The notes below the pieces were generated by a model. That model made no database searches and was not told the origin of the DNA. It saw nothing but the letters and a program-made list of their open reading frames with translations. A program made the position numbers and the translations under genes. A stretch of DNA of 59,862 nucleotides from Bacteroidota bacterium (GTDB lineage Bacteria > Bacteroidota > Bacteroidia > Chitinophagales > UBA8649): assembly GCA_002862745.1 (NCBI GenBank), contig PKDX01000016.1, forward strand, positions 1 to 59,862. The letters run 5' to 3'. Shown here one piece after another: positions 25,544 to 33,416 of this stretch. Numbering within the stretch: the first letter of the stretch is position 1; every line of letters begins with the position of its first letter.

Positions 25544-27961
25544 TTAAAAAACCCATCCTAAGCTGAAGGTTACATTTCTTGGATCACTGGGAAGAATACC
25601 CGGGCCGGGATATCCAGAGGCACGGCGCGTAAAGTAAGTCGCATTGAGCGCATTGTTTACATTGATTTCCGCACTGAGCTGTTTCCATTGGACTTTCGCA
25701 TAGAAATCTAAAATTTGATACGCAGGAATAAGGCCATGCACGGCATCAGGGGAGAAGTTGGCATTGGTAGCATCGGCAAATTGCTCTCCTGTCCAAGACC
25801 ACTGGACTCCGACCGTGTATTTATTATCGTAGGCTACCGTTAGTGCAGTTCTGAAGATTCCCTGAGGAACAAGTTCGATTTTCTTGCCATCAACGGCTGG
25901 ATTTTCCTCTAGAGCATAGCGTCCATTGGAGTAACTGTAGTTCAGCATGGTGGTGAGCGACCACAATTGTTGCTCATCGCCGTAAGATTTTAGATGAAGC
26001 CAGTCGATTTCAAGCAACGATTCGATGCCATAGGTATTGCTTTGGCCAATATTACTTCGAAAACGATAGGTAGAGAGCAATTGAGAGTCGACTTGAAGCA
26101 AAAATCCGATTCGATTTGCATAGCGGAGGTAGTAGGCCGTCACATCAAACCGCATTCCTTGATAGCTTCCGCGAATTCCTACGTCCATATTGTAGCCTTT
26201 TTCGTCTTTGAGGTTAGGATCGATGCGGAAATTTGGATTAACAATGCGTAAATCATTAAAATTTATTGCACGATAGTTCTGTGACCAGTTCGCATAAAAA
26301 TCTAAGCCATTGGGTAGGGTCTTGCTTAGGCCAATTCCCAGCAAAAAGAAGCTTCTTGGACTGGAAAACGACTCATTTATAATCGTATCATAAAGAATAT
26401 TACCGGCTAAGTCCGTATTAAATTGCCGAAAAGAGCCTTCTCCATTGCTCTTGACAAACTCATAGCGAATGCCAGGTACAATCTTCCATGATTTGGGCAG
26501 ACGGAAAATGTGTTCGGCGAATAAAGCATGGTTAATACTCGGGAAATCATACTGCGATCCATCGATGACATTAGGTGTTAGATATTCATAGCTCGCTGTG
26601 CTCAGTGAATCGGTTATGCCTTGTCGCTTTGAGGTATTACCCGTATAATTTCGAATCCCAATTAGAAAGCTTTGAGGGCGATCGGACCACATCCATTGAC
26701 TGATATAACGGCTCTCATGGCCGAAATTTCGGTATGTATCCTTGAGTAAGTCCCGATTTTCGCCAAAATCGACGCGTGCAATGCTTCCAAGGAAACCAAC
26801 AGCGTCTCTTCCGGCCCTGAGAATCCAAAATTTCGTGTTGAATCGGCCATTTTTCCCAATTTTTCCATTCAGCGTGACTGCAGGTAGGTGCCAATACACT
26901 CTAAAAAAGTTCCTACTTCGAATCGATTGGTTTGGATTTTGAGCGAAAAGGGCATCGGTTAATCCGCCTGGTTGCTGGGCTTCGTAGAGGTAGGTGGTGT
27001 GTTCTAATTGCGCCGTCCAATTCTTTGATAAGATAAAGGCTAACTGGCTGTGATTAAATCCCGCTTGGAATCCACTATTAGGTCTCCAACCCTTACCCTG
27101 TCTGTAATTTCCAAAGGTGTAGAAGGCCACCTTATCCCCTCCGTAGCCAAAGCCTAAACTCTGGTTGTATAGACCGAAGCTACCTATTGATGATAGGACT
27201 TCATGGCGCCATCCACTATGGTATTCCGCTCCTTTGAGAAAATAGTTTATTGTCCCTCCAAATTGCGGTCCATATTGAAGTGAAGATGCACCTCTGACGA
27301 TGTCGATGCGCTCGATAGCCTCTGCGGGTGGGACGTAATACGCATCGGGATATCCAATGGCATCAGCTGCAATATCGTATTGATTTTGGCGTACGTTAAA
27401 GTTGCTGGATCTGGCAGGGTTAAGGCCTCGGGCACCGATTTCTGTGTTTAGCCCAGACCCACTACTTTCCCAGACGTTAAGCCCTGCAACTTTGGCATAA
27501 ATCTGTCGCTGAATTCCTATGGCTTTATTGCCTATTACCTCATCTAAATCGATGCGTTCCGTTTTACGTGCTGCATAGATTCCCATGCCGTCAATGTCTC
27601 GTAAGTAGGAAGAGGTGACATCGGTTACTGTCGTTTCATCCAAGCTCTCCGATTGAATGGCAGGAGGTCGCCGCATATAGAGATTTAAGGTGTCTTTTGA
27701 TCCTCCTTGAATCGTAAGATAAAGGTCTTCAAAGCCCCGGTGTTTACACTCGATAAAGAGATCTTTTGTCGTGGTAATTATGCAGGGTTTTGTGGGATTG
27801 CTTTTACAGATTAGGCTGTCTTCGTAGACGTCATACACACTGACATTACGCAGGGAAGTTGAGTCCTCACGGGACATGACATTTATCATCACTTGGGCAT
27901 GGCTTAGAGCAGGCAGAAGGATGAACAGCCAAAGGATGATATGGACTTTTTGCAACCGCAT
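25544..27961 (-). CDS. FecA-type TonB-dependent outer-membrane receptor
   Basis: About 805 residues. ATG 27961 is chosen because it gives a normal signal peptide ending 'LPALSHAQ' and overlaps the previous stop as TAATG. After the signal comes a short carboxypeptidase-regulatory-like beta domain (residues ~25-105), then a plug domain ('VAGLNVWESSGSGLNTEIGA', 'ERIDIVRGASSLQYGPQFGG') and a 22-strand barrel ending 'VTFSLGWVF'. The plug and barrel read like FecA, the ferric-citrate receptor. Last of four coupled genes (DUF4856, imelysin, HTTM, receptor), so it should import a metal complex or other scarce nutrient. Confidence 0.93.
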   Translation of the reverse strand: MRLQKVHIILWLFILLPALSHAQVMINVMSREDSTSLRNVSVYDVYEDSLICKSNPTKPCIITTTKDLFIECKHRGFEDLYLTIQGGSKDTLNLYMRRPPAIQSESLDETTVTDVTSSYLRDIDGMGIYAARKTERIDLDEVIGNKAIGIQRQIYAKVAGLNVWESSGSGLNTEIGARGLNPARSSNFNVRQNQYDIAADAIGYPDAYYVPPAEAIERIDIVRGASSLQYGPQFGGTINYFLKGAEYHSGWRHEVLSSIGSFGLYNQSLGFGYGGDKVAFYTFGNYRQGKGWRPNSGFQAGFNHSQLAFILSKNWTAQLEHTTYLYEAQQPGGLTDALFAQNPNQSIRSRNFFRVYWHLPAVTLNGKIGKNGRFNTKFWILRAGRDAVGFLGSIARVDFGENRDLLKDTYRNFGHESRYISQWMWSDRPQSFLIGIRNYTGNTSKRQGITDSLSTASYEYLTPNVIDGSQYDFPSINHALFAEHIFRLPKSWKIVPGIRYEFVKSNGEGSFRQFNTDLAGNILYDTIINESFSSPRSFFLLGIGLSKTLPNGLDFYANWSQNYRAINFNDLRIVNPNFRIDPNLKDEKGYNMDVGIRGSYQGMRFDVTAYYLRYANRIGFLLQVDSQLLSTYRFRSNIGQSNTYGIESLLEIDWLHLKSYGDEQQLWSLTTMLNYSYSNGRYALEENPAVDGKKIELVPQGIFRTALTVAYDNKYTVGVQWSWTGEQFADATNANFSPDAVHGLIPAYQILDFYAKVQWKQLSAEINVNNALNATYFTRRASGYPGPGILPSDPRNVTFSLGWVF

Positions 27962-29286
27962 TATTCGAAGGGCAAAATCCATGTTTTCGGGGAGAAACTG
28001 TCTTTTTCTTTTGCAAGATTTATGTCAGAATTGATGTAAGGTGTGCTACCTCGTCCGTTGAGTGAACACCAACAATGGGCATAGATTTCTACCTCGGTTT
28101 GCCAACTCTTGGAATATTCCCTATTAAGGTAATGGGCGTATTGCAAAATCATATCCGGTTGAGTGGCCATCATTTTTTCTTGCTGTGGGTTTAGTTGGTC
28201 ACTTGGTCTGACCATCGTACGGCGATTACCCGCTGTATCGACAACCTCAAATTCACAGTATCCCGCTTTTTCCATAAGCATTACACGCCATGAAAAGCGA
28301 AAGCCTTGTTCATGCCAGAAGAGGTTTCCGCTGTAGAGATGATGCCGCAGGGGAACAATTACTTGCAGGATAAAGTATAGTGAGAGCACATAGGGCACGA
28401 TGGATTGTATTAGGGGATGAGCAATTTGCTTATTACTTGATGTGGATGGGATCCGATGCGTCAGATTTTTCCATGGAAAATAGACGAGAGTTCCTACGAT
28501 CATGACATAGGGGAATACGCCAATTTGCGGGAAAATGATGGCGGTGAGTCCATGAAAAACTGCGGCCATGATCCAGGTAAAGGTTCGTGTTTTGGGAATC
28601 AGCAATAGGAATCCTGCCAAGACGTCAAACAACATGCCTCCCCAACTCATTAGATAAGCCGTTGCTTCATAATCGAGTAGGGGTCCAATGAGTGGAAGGT
28701 CGGTACGTGCCTTCAACCAAATGCTCAGAGGCATGGCTTCCAAAAGCCAATCGGGCTGAATTTTCGCGATGCCGGCAAAAAAGTACAAGAGGGTAAACTG
28801 GATTCTTAGCGCGTAAATAGTCCATGCGGCTACTTCCTTTTTGGGCTTCCATCCAAAAAGCTTTTGGTCAAGCGAAAACGCATGATGGGCGGGAAGAAAA
28901 ATTAATAGGAAGGCGCAACAGGAAATAAAGTAGTAGTGATTGAGATAATAGGTGGCATCAAGCAGTTCAAAGTAGGTGAAGAGTACAAAGAATAGCACGG
29001 AAGTAATACGGTACAACAGGCCGAATGCCACGCAAAGCGCACTCACCATAAGAAGAAAGAAAAGCCCATAGAGCACAGTGGGCTCAGCCACACTTACCCA
29101 ATGAAATCCGAAGTATTTGAAGTGGAATGCGCTTTCGAGGAATTGCTCTTGAATCCAGCCATTATGATAGAACCTTACTAGACTCATAAAGGCCATAAGT
29201 CCAAAGCCTATTCTAAAAACAACAAGCGGTCCTATGGAGAGGGACCGCTTGAGTATAGCTTGTGTTCGTTGGATGAGATTAGTCAC
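27961..29286 (-). CDS. HTTM domain (vitamin-K-dependent carboxylase-like) membrane protein
   Basis: A 441-residue inner-membrane protein with about eight to ten helices. The HTTM family pattern is clear: 'VVFRIGFGLMAFMSLVRF', 'LLDATYYLNHYYF', 'YFFAGIAKIQPDWL' and a C-terminal soluble part with 'FRFSWRVMLMEKAGY'. It is related to gamma-glutamyl carboxylase, but bacterial members have no proven activity. The start is a GTG at 29286 overlapping the imelysin stop by 8 bp, and its stop overlaps the receptor start. Tight placement between imelysin and a FecA-like receptor suggests it modifies or supports one of these uptake components. Confidence 0.9.
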   Translation of the reverse strand: MTNLIQRTQAILKRSLSIGPLVVFRIGFGLMAFMSLVRFYHNGWIQEQFLESAFHFKYFGFHWVSVAEPTVLYGLFFLLMVSALCVAFGLLYRITSVLFFVLFTYFELLDATYYLNHYYFISCCAFLLIFLPAHHAFSLDQKLFGWKPKKEVAAWTIYALRIQFTLLYFFAGIAKIQPDWLLEAMPLSIWLKARTDLPLIGPLLDYEATAYLMSWGGMLFDVLAGFLLLIPKTRTFTWIMAAVFHGLTAIIFPQIGVFPYVMIVGTLVYFPWKNLTHRIPSTSSNKQIAHPLIQSIVPYVLSLYFILQVIVPLRHHLYSGNLFWHEQGFRFSWRVMLMEKAGYCEFEVVDTAGNRRTMVRPSDQLNPQQEKMMATQPDMILQYAHYLNREYSKSWQTEVEIYAHCWCSLNGRGSTPYINSDINLAKEKDSFSPKTWILPFE

Positions 29287-30376
29287 CGTCGGTATCTTGA
29301 TAGGAAATCAAAATTCCTAAGGAAGATGTCATATCCACTTTGAGGTAGACGACTAATTGCTGAAGGTCCGTGTACAATTGATCGGCAGCACCTGCTTCTT
29401 CGACGAGCCAAGCTTCCAAAGGACGATCAATAGCGTTGACTTGATTTATCAAGTCGTTAATGTGATTACGGATAACTCCTGATAGTTCCGTTCCGCTATG
29501 TTGAGCTCCTACGTGATTCATATATGTCCTGAGTGAGTAACTACTGCCTTCACTTCCTTCAATAAGTTGTAGAAGACCTTCTAAGCTTGCCATTAAAAGT
29601 GCTTTTGAGTTGCCACTGTACGGGGCTTCGACATGACCAGGTAATGGATTTCCTAGGCTGCGAATACCTAAGGGAATACCGACCTTACCATCACGGATAA
29701 ATTTTTCAAAATCTAGGTTGAGGCTATTGACCACCATGCCGAGTGATGATCCTACGTCGGTGCCATCTTGTTGAACGTACATAGTCGAATAGGCTATCCA
29801 TTCATTGGATACAGCAGACGCTATTTCCTGGCAACGCGCCGAAAGGGCAGTGAGGTAGTCGCGACGATTGCTGTCATTAGTCAGTGCATTAAGAATATCA
29901 TCATCACTATTGGCACTCCATAACAGGTATTCTATTGCTGGAAAGCCTTGGGCATCGAGTGTGGAAACCCTTCCTAATGCATATTCTCCTGAGGCAATGT
30001 TTTGCTCAATCAGCGCAGTATCGCTTGGAAAAGTGTTAAGTTCATTGCGCAGAGCATAGGAATTGGACGGCTCAAAACTGCTGTAGGGCGTGCATTTTTG
30101 AAATGCCGTACGGGCATTAAGTAAGGCATTTCTAGCGTCTTCAAGATGGGGAAGGCTTAGATCAGCAATCAATGTATTTATGCTATTGTCAAGTGATTCG
30201 CAGCTTGTCGCTAGCACAGTAAAATTAGGGCCAATGATATTATTTGCCTGATCTGCTAAGACACTACTTCGATCATAGTCGGGATGTTTATTGGCACCAT
30301 CCGTAGAGCAGCCTATAATTGCCAGAAGCAAAAGAAGGACTATCGATGTAAGTGTATTGGTTCTTGCGCGTCTCAT
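29279..30376 (-). CDS. imelysin family lipoprotein
   Basis: About 365 residues from ATG 30376, chosen because it gives a lipoprotein signal with lipobox 'LAIIGC'. The imelysin signature region is 'QGFPAIEYLLW', where the usual GxHxxE has Pro in place of His but keeps Glu; 'SVLADQANNIIGPNF' at the N-terminus and the helical bundle pattern also fit. Imelysin proteins (M75 / IrpA-like) are iron-regulated periplasmic or surface metal-binding proteins, not proven peptidases. Second of four genes in a probable metal-uptake operon. The missing His may mean altered metal binding, although this variant is seen in related Bacteroidota. Confidence 0.88.
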   Translation of the reverse strand: MRRARTNTLTSIVLLLLLAIIGCSTDGANKHPDYDRSSVLADQANNIIGPNFTVLATSCESLDNSINTLIADLSLPHLEDARNALLNARTAFQKCTPYSSFEPSNSYALRNELNTFPSDTALIEQNIASGEYALGRVSTLDAQGFPAIEYLLWSANSDDDILNALTNDSNRRDYLTALSARCQEIASAVSNEWIAYSTMYVQQDGTDVGSSLGMVVNSLNLDFEKFIRDGKVGIPLGIRSLGNPLPGHVEAPYSGNSKALLMASLEGLLQLIEGSEGSSYSLRTYMNHVGAQHSGTELSGVIRNHINDLINQVNAIDRPLEAWLVEEAGAADQLYTDLQQLVVYLKVDMTSSLGILISYQDTDGD

Positions 30377-30441
30377 ACTGCGTGACAAAGATAAAATCCC
30401 TATTCCCCAAAATCGATGTTGATGCGTCATTTCGATTTATT

Positions 30442-31581
30442 TTACAATTGATTTTTTACCGCTTCTAAACCATAAATCGAAGCCAACTGATTTTTAATGT
30501 TGTTAAGGTCAGCAATGGTTACTGACGTAAAGGAAGCTTCTCCATTTACTTCTAACAGTCCGAGTAGAGCTGCCCAGTCACTACCGGAAATTATACGATC
30601 TTGATTGTACGCTAGTCCTTGAATGAAGGTGTAAGCCTCTGATAACTCGTGATAGAATTTCGCGTCATCGCCAACGTTAGCAATAGCGCAATTGAGGTAA
30701 TGAATCCCAGTCGTTACGGATATCATTTCCCAGTGTTGACGCACTTCTTGAGCTGCCTCATCCCTTGAGGTATAGTCCATAGTTGAAATGGCATAACGTC
30801 CGCTAATAAATGCAGTCAATAGATTTTGGAATGTTGGAATTCCTACAGCTTCTCCTTTTTTGACGTACTTCCCGAAGTATTTAAGGTGTGCACTTTCGAA
30901 GTTAGATGCAGTAGCATCGGTTGGTACACCCCAATATCCGAAGGCCTCATCCCAATGGTGTTCCATGTCAGTTCCTTTGCCAGGTGTTACGATTGTATTG
31001 TCCACGGCATCTCCAATCTTACCTTCACGCGTATACACTTCACATGCTTGGTAATAGAAGACGGCGTGCATCAAGGTTTTCTCAATGATTTCAGAGTACT
31101 CTACACCATCAGCATTAAGGAAATAAGATCCTGACCCGTCAGCTTTCGTTACACTACCTGGTTGACCTGGTGCCCATGTTGAGTCTTTATACATCGCAGC
31201 ATCTTGCGCAAAGGCATTGATGTAAGCTTCAATTTCATTCGCATCGATGGCACCTAGACCACTGTAAGTTTTACTTTTAAGCTGCTTAGTAGAAGCATTT
31301 AAGTCTGGATTACTGAAAGGGCTGTTCTCGTTGGCATACATGTTTAATAAAGTAGTAGCATCAGGAGCATTACCCTCCGTCACTTCATCTATGGTGCTGA
31401 TCATTTCAGATAACATGTTGAGTCGATCGGTTTGTCCTGAGTAGGACACATTGTCAAAATTGTAGGATTCTGGAGGATTGTAAGGCGCGGGTAGATTGAC
31501 GCCATCATCGCTGCAGGAGGTAAGACCCATTGCAAACAGTCCGCATAATGCTCCAAAAATGATTTGGGAAAGGTTTTTCAT
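30442..31581 (-). CDS. DUF4856 lipoprotein, first gene of imelysin/HTTM/TonB operon
   Basis: About 379 residues from ATG 31581 (lipoprotein signal with 'AMGLTSCSDDG'). Sequence features of DUF4856: 'YNPPESYNFDNVSYSGQTDR' near the start, 'MLMHAVFYYQ'-like middle region with 'LMHAVFYYQACEVYTREGK', and 'HHWDEAFGYWGVP'. Families of this kind occur beside imelysins and resemble them in being all-helical envelope lipoproteins. It starts the four-gene operon, with a perfect 17-bp inverted repeat 28 bp upstream of the start codon. Function unknown; a substrate-binding or metal-binding role is inferred from context only. Confidence 0.87.
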   Translation of the reverse strand: MKNLSQIIFGALCGLFAMGLTSCSDDGVNLPAPYNPPESYNFDNVSYSGQTDRLNMLSEMISTIDEVTEGNAPDATTLLNMYANENSPFSNPDLNASTKQLKSKTYSGLGAIDANEIEAYINAFAQDAAMYKDSTWAPGQPGSVTKADGSGSYFLNADGVEYSEIIEKTLMHAVFYYQACEVYTREGKIGDAVDNTIVTPGKGTDMEHHWDEAFGYWGVPTDATASNFESAHLKYFGKYVKKGEAVGIPTFQNLLTAFISGRYAISTMDYTSRDEAAQEVRQHWEMISVTTGIHYLNCAIANVGDDAKFYHELSEAYTFIQGLAYNQDRIISGSDWAALLGLLEVNGEASFTSVTIADLNNIKNQLASIYGLEAVKNQL

Positions 31582-31608
31582 TTTGATTTCAATATTAAAC
31601 ATACACTC

Positions 31609-31625
31609 TTTAGAATGTTTCTAAA
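31609..31625. promoter_or_regulatory. 17-bp inverted repeat, operator candidate for the DUF4856-imelysin operon
   Basis: TTTAGAA-TGT-TTCTAAA is a perfect 7+3+7 inverted repeat, 28 bp upstream of the first gene of the operon. It resembles the TTAG..CTAA cores recognised by iron- or manganese-dependent DtxR/MntR-type and similar regulators, but the regulator is not identified. Confidence 0.55.
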
Positions 31626-31686
31626 TAAGAAAACAGTCAAGAAATTGTCACAAACAGAGAAACTCTAATTCACCAAGGCCTAAAAC

Positions 31687-31695
31687 TTAGTCTAA
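31687..31695. promoter_or_regulatory. second TTAG-N-CTAA palindrome upstream of the same operon
   Basis: TTAGTCTAA is a 9-bp odd palindrome about 105 bp upstream of the operon start, sharing the TTAG/CTAA core of the 17-bp repeat. Two related half-sites suggest co-operative control, but the match is short and could be chance. Confidence 0.3.
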
Positions 31696-31710
31696 ATAAG
31701 ACAAAGAGGA

Positions 31711-32271
31711 TTACATCCATTCAATTTTGGATGTTGAAGGATCTCTGCGGCTCGTATCCCTTCTAAGCGGTGTTGCCGCGTCATACTTGCCGAGATAGAA
31801 AAAACCTAAGCACCGCTCATCACTTTCGAGGCCTAGGAAGCTATGAAGATCTTCGCTGTATTTAGGGGAGCTCCAATAGCCACCAAGACTAGAATCCACA
31901 CATGATATCCAGAGGTTTTGCACAGCCATGGCTGTTGCAGCGATCTCTTCCCATTCTGGTACCTTGTCTTCATGCCGCTTCATCACAATACATAGGATAT
32001 GACTTGACTTGTCGAATTTATACTGAAGCCTCTCTTTCTTGATGTCGTCGTAGGCTGGATTTAGGCGAAAGATTTCCTCTACAAGTCCTTGCTTACTTGT
32101 TCCACCAAATACTTTAAAAAGCCAAGGTTGAGTCAATCGATGGGTTGGGGCAGTATTGGCATTTTGGATGAGTTCTTCAACGACTTCCTTATCGACTACT
32201 TCTCCAGTAAACAGGGTAGGATAGACCGACATGCGGGACTGGATAATTCGAGATACTTCGGGGTTTAGCAT
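31711..32271 (-). CDS. nitroreductase family protein
   Basis: A 186-residue FMN-dependent oxidoreductase of the NfnB/YdjA type. Visible: the N-terminal 'IIQSRMSVYP' phosphate-binding segment, 'NANTAPTHRLTQPWLFKVF', the middle region 'ATAMAVQNLWISCVDSSLGG' and the closing 'LGFFYLGKY'. Substrates of these enzymes cannot be told from sequence; quinones, flavins or nitro-aromatics are usual. It stands alone upstream of the DUF4856 operon on the same strand, separated by 130 bp with operator-like sequences, so it is probably a separate transcript. Confidence 0.88.
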   Translation of the reverse strand: MLNPEVSRIIQSRMSVYPTLFTGEVVDKEVVEELIQNANTAPTHRLTQPWLFKVFGGTSKQGLVEEIFRLNPAYDDIKKERLQYKFDKSSHILCIVMKRHEDKVPEWEEIAATAMAVQNLWISCVDSSLGGYWSSPKYSEDLHSFLGLESDERCLGFFYLGKYDAATPLRRDTSRRDPSTSKIEWM

Positions 32272-32319
32272 AGTAAAAGCGAATATAGGAGCAAGAAGGT
32301 AATTATGAGGTATTCCTAC

Positions 32320-32715
32320 TTATCCTTCAAAGTCCTCTTCTAGAAGCTCTAAAGAAACTTGACCCATTCGACAAGCTTCTTCTATACTCTTGAGATAAGG
32401 TAAAATGTTAGGGTCAATGCTAATGGGCCTAGCGAAAAACGTCACCTGTTGAATGCCTAGGTTGCTCAGTTGCCGAGATAGTAGTTGAATATGCTCTTTC
32501 AACGCGTCATTTTTCAGCAGATAGTCATAATAGGCAATCTCTTCTTCTACTTTGATTAAGCCATACTTACCACTTACAATGAAAAAGGCCTCTCCTTGTC
32601 TTTGGGCGCGTTTGTTTACCCATTGAATACGACGGCTTGTATAGCGTTCGATGGCTGGAATTTTTCCAGGTGCGTTTGATTTTTCCGCGGAACAGTAGGT
32701 AGCATGAATCTTCAT
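32320..32715 (-). CDS. DUF6884-like hypothetical protein
   Basis: About 131 residues from ATG 32715 (the frame is open 10 codons further to 32745). 'MKIHATYCSAEKS' at the N-terminus followed by 'FFIVSGKYGLIKVEEEIAYYD' resembles the DUF6884/YaaA-like pattern (short beta strand ending in a Cys/Ser loop, then a 'SGKYGL...YD' stretch). The role of that family is unknown. It is divergent from the M23 peptidase gene and stands alone. Family assignment is tentative. Confidence 0.6.
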   Translation of the reverse strand: MKIHATYCSAEKSNAPGKIPAIERYTSRRIQWVNKRAQRQGEAFFIVSGKYGLIKVEEEIAYYDYLLKNDALKEHIQLLSRQLSNLGIQQVTFFARPISIDPNILPYLKSIEEACRMGQVSLELLEEDFEG

Positions 32716-32795
32716 GGAATCCGTAAAATAAATAAACCGATACATTTGATATCAGGAAAAGAAAACAATCAACACCTCAACTCCAATCAGAGACT

Positions 32796-33377
32796 ATGAT
32801 TAAGTGGCAGACCGGAAAATATCATCCAGTAGTTCATCTCCCCGAAGACTACGAGATAAGAGACTTTACCACGGGTAACTATGGTCCTTCAGATTATGAA
32901 TTTGACATAGGAAGGTATGATGAGTTACGGCCTGGAATGTATTCCACTGATCTGTTTTCCGATGGTCGATTTTTGCATATTGGTATTGATATCGGAGCTC
33001 CAGTAGGAACACCTTGTATGGCCTTTGATGATGGTGAGATTTCCCATGTTGGATACAATCCGGCGGATGGAGATTACGGCTTTGTAATCATCACAAAACA
33101 TCTAGTCGGAGAGCATACTATCTGGGCACTCTATGGACACTTAAGTGCGGATTCAATCAAGGGAAAACAAGTTGGTCAGAAAATCACTCGAGGCGAAGTC
33201 ATTGGCTGGATGGGGGATAAGCATGAGAATGGAGGCTGGGAGCCCCATGTACATTTTCAATTATCTCTTGATGAACCCGAAACGCATGATATGCCTGGCG
33301 TGGTGAGTCCTGAGGATAGAGACTGGGCACTACAAAAGTATCCCGATCCGAGACGAGTCCTTGGACCTATTTATTGA
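32796..33377 (+). CDS. M23 family metallopeptidase
   Basis: A 193-residue protein made almost wholly of a LytM/M23 domain. Zinc ligands are visible in 'HIGIDIGAPVGTP' (His61, Asp65) and 'HVHFQLS', with 'LYGHLS' between. Members cleave cross-bridges or stem peptides of peptidoglycan, or act on other substrates. There is no recognisable signal peptide at the N-terminus ('MIKWQTGKYHPVVHL'), which is odd for a wall hydrolase; it may be cytoplasmic, use an unrecognised export route, or the start may be further upstream. Confidence 0.88.
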   Translation: MIKWQTGKYHPVVHLPEDYEIRDFTTGNYGPSDYEFDIGRYDELRPGMYSTDLFSDGRFLHIGIDIGAPVGTPCMAFDDGEISHVGYNPADGDYGFVIITKHLVGEHTIWALYGHLSADSIKGKQVGQKITRGEVIGWMGDKHENGGWEPHVHFQLSLDEPETHDMPGVVSPEDRDWALQKYPDPRRVLGPIY

Positions 33378-33416
33378 GTGTGGGGATTTGGTAGGCCTAT
33401 ATTACTTCCCCCTCAA

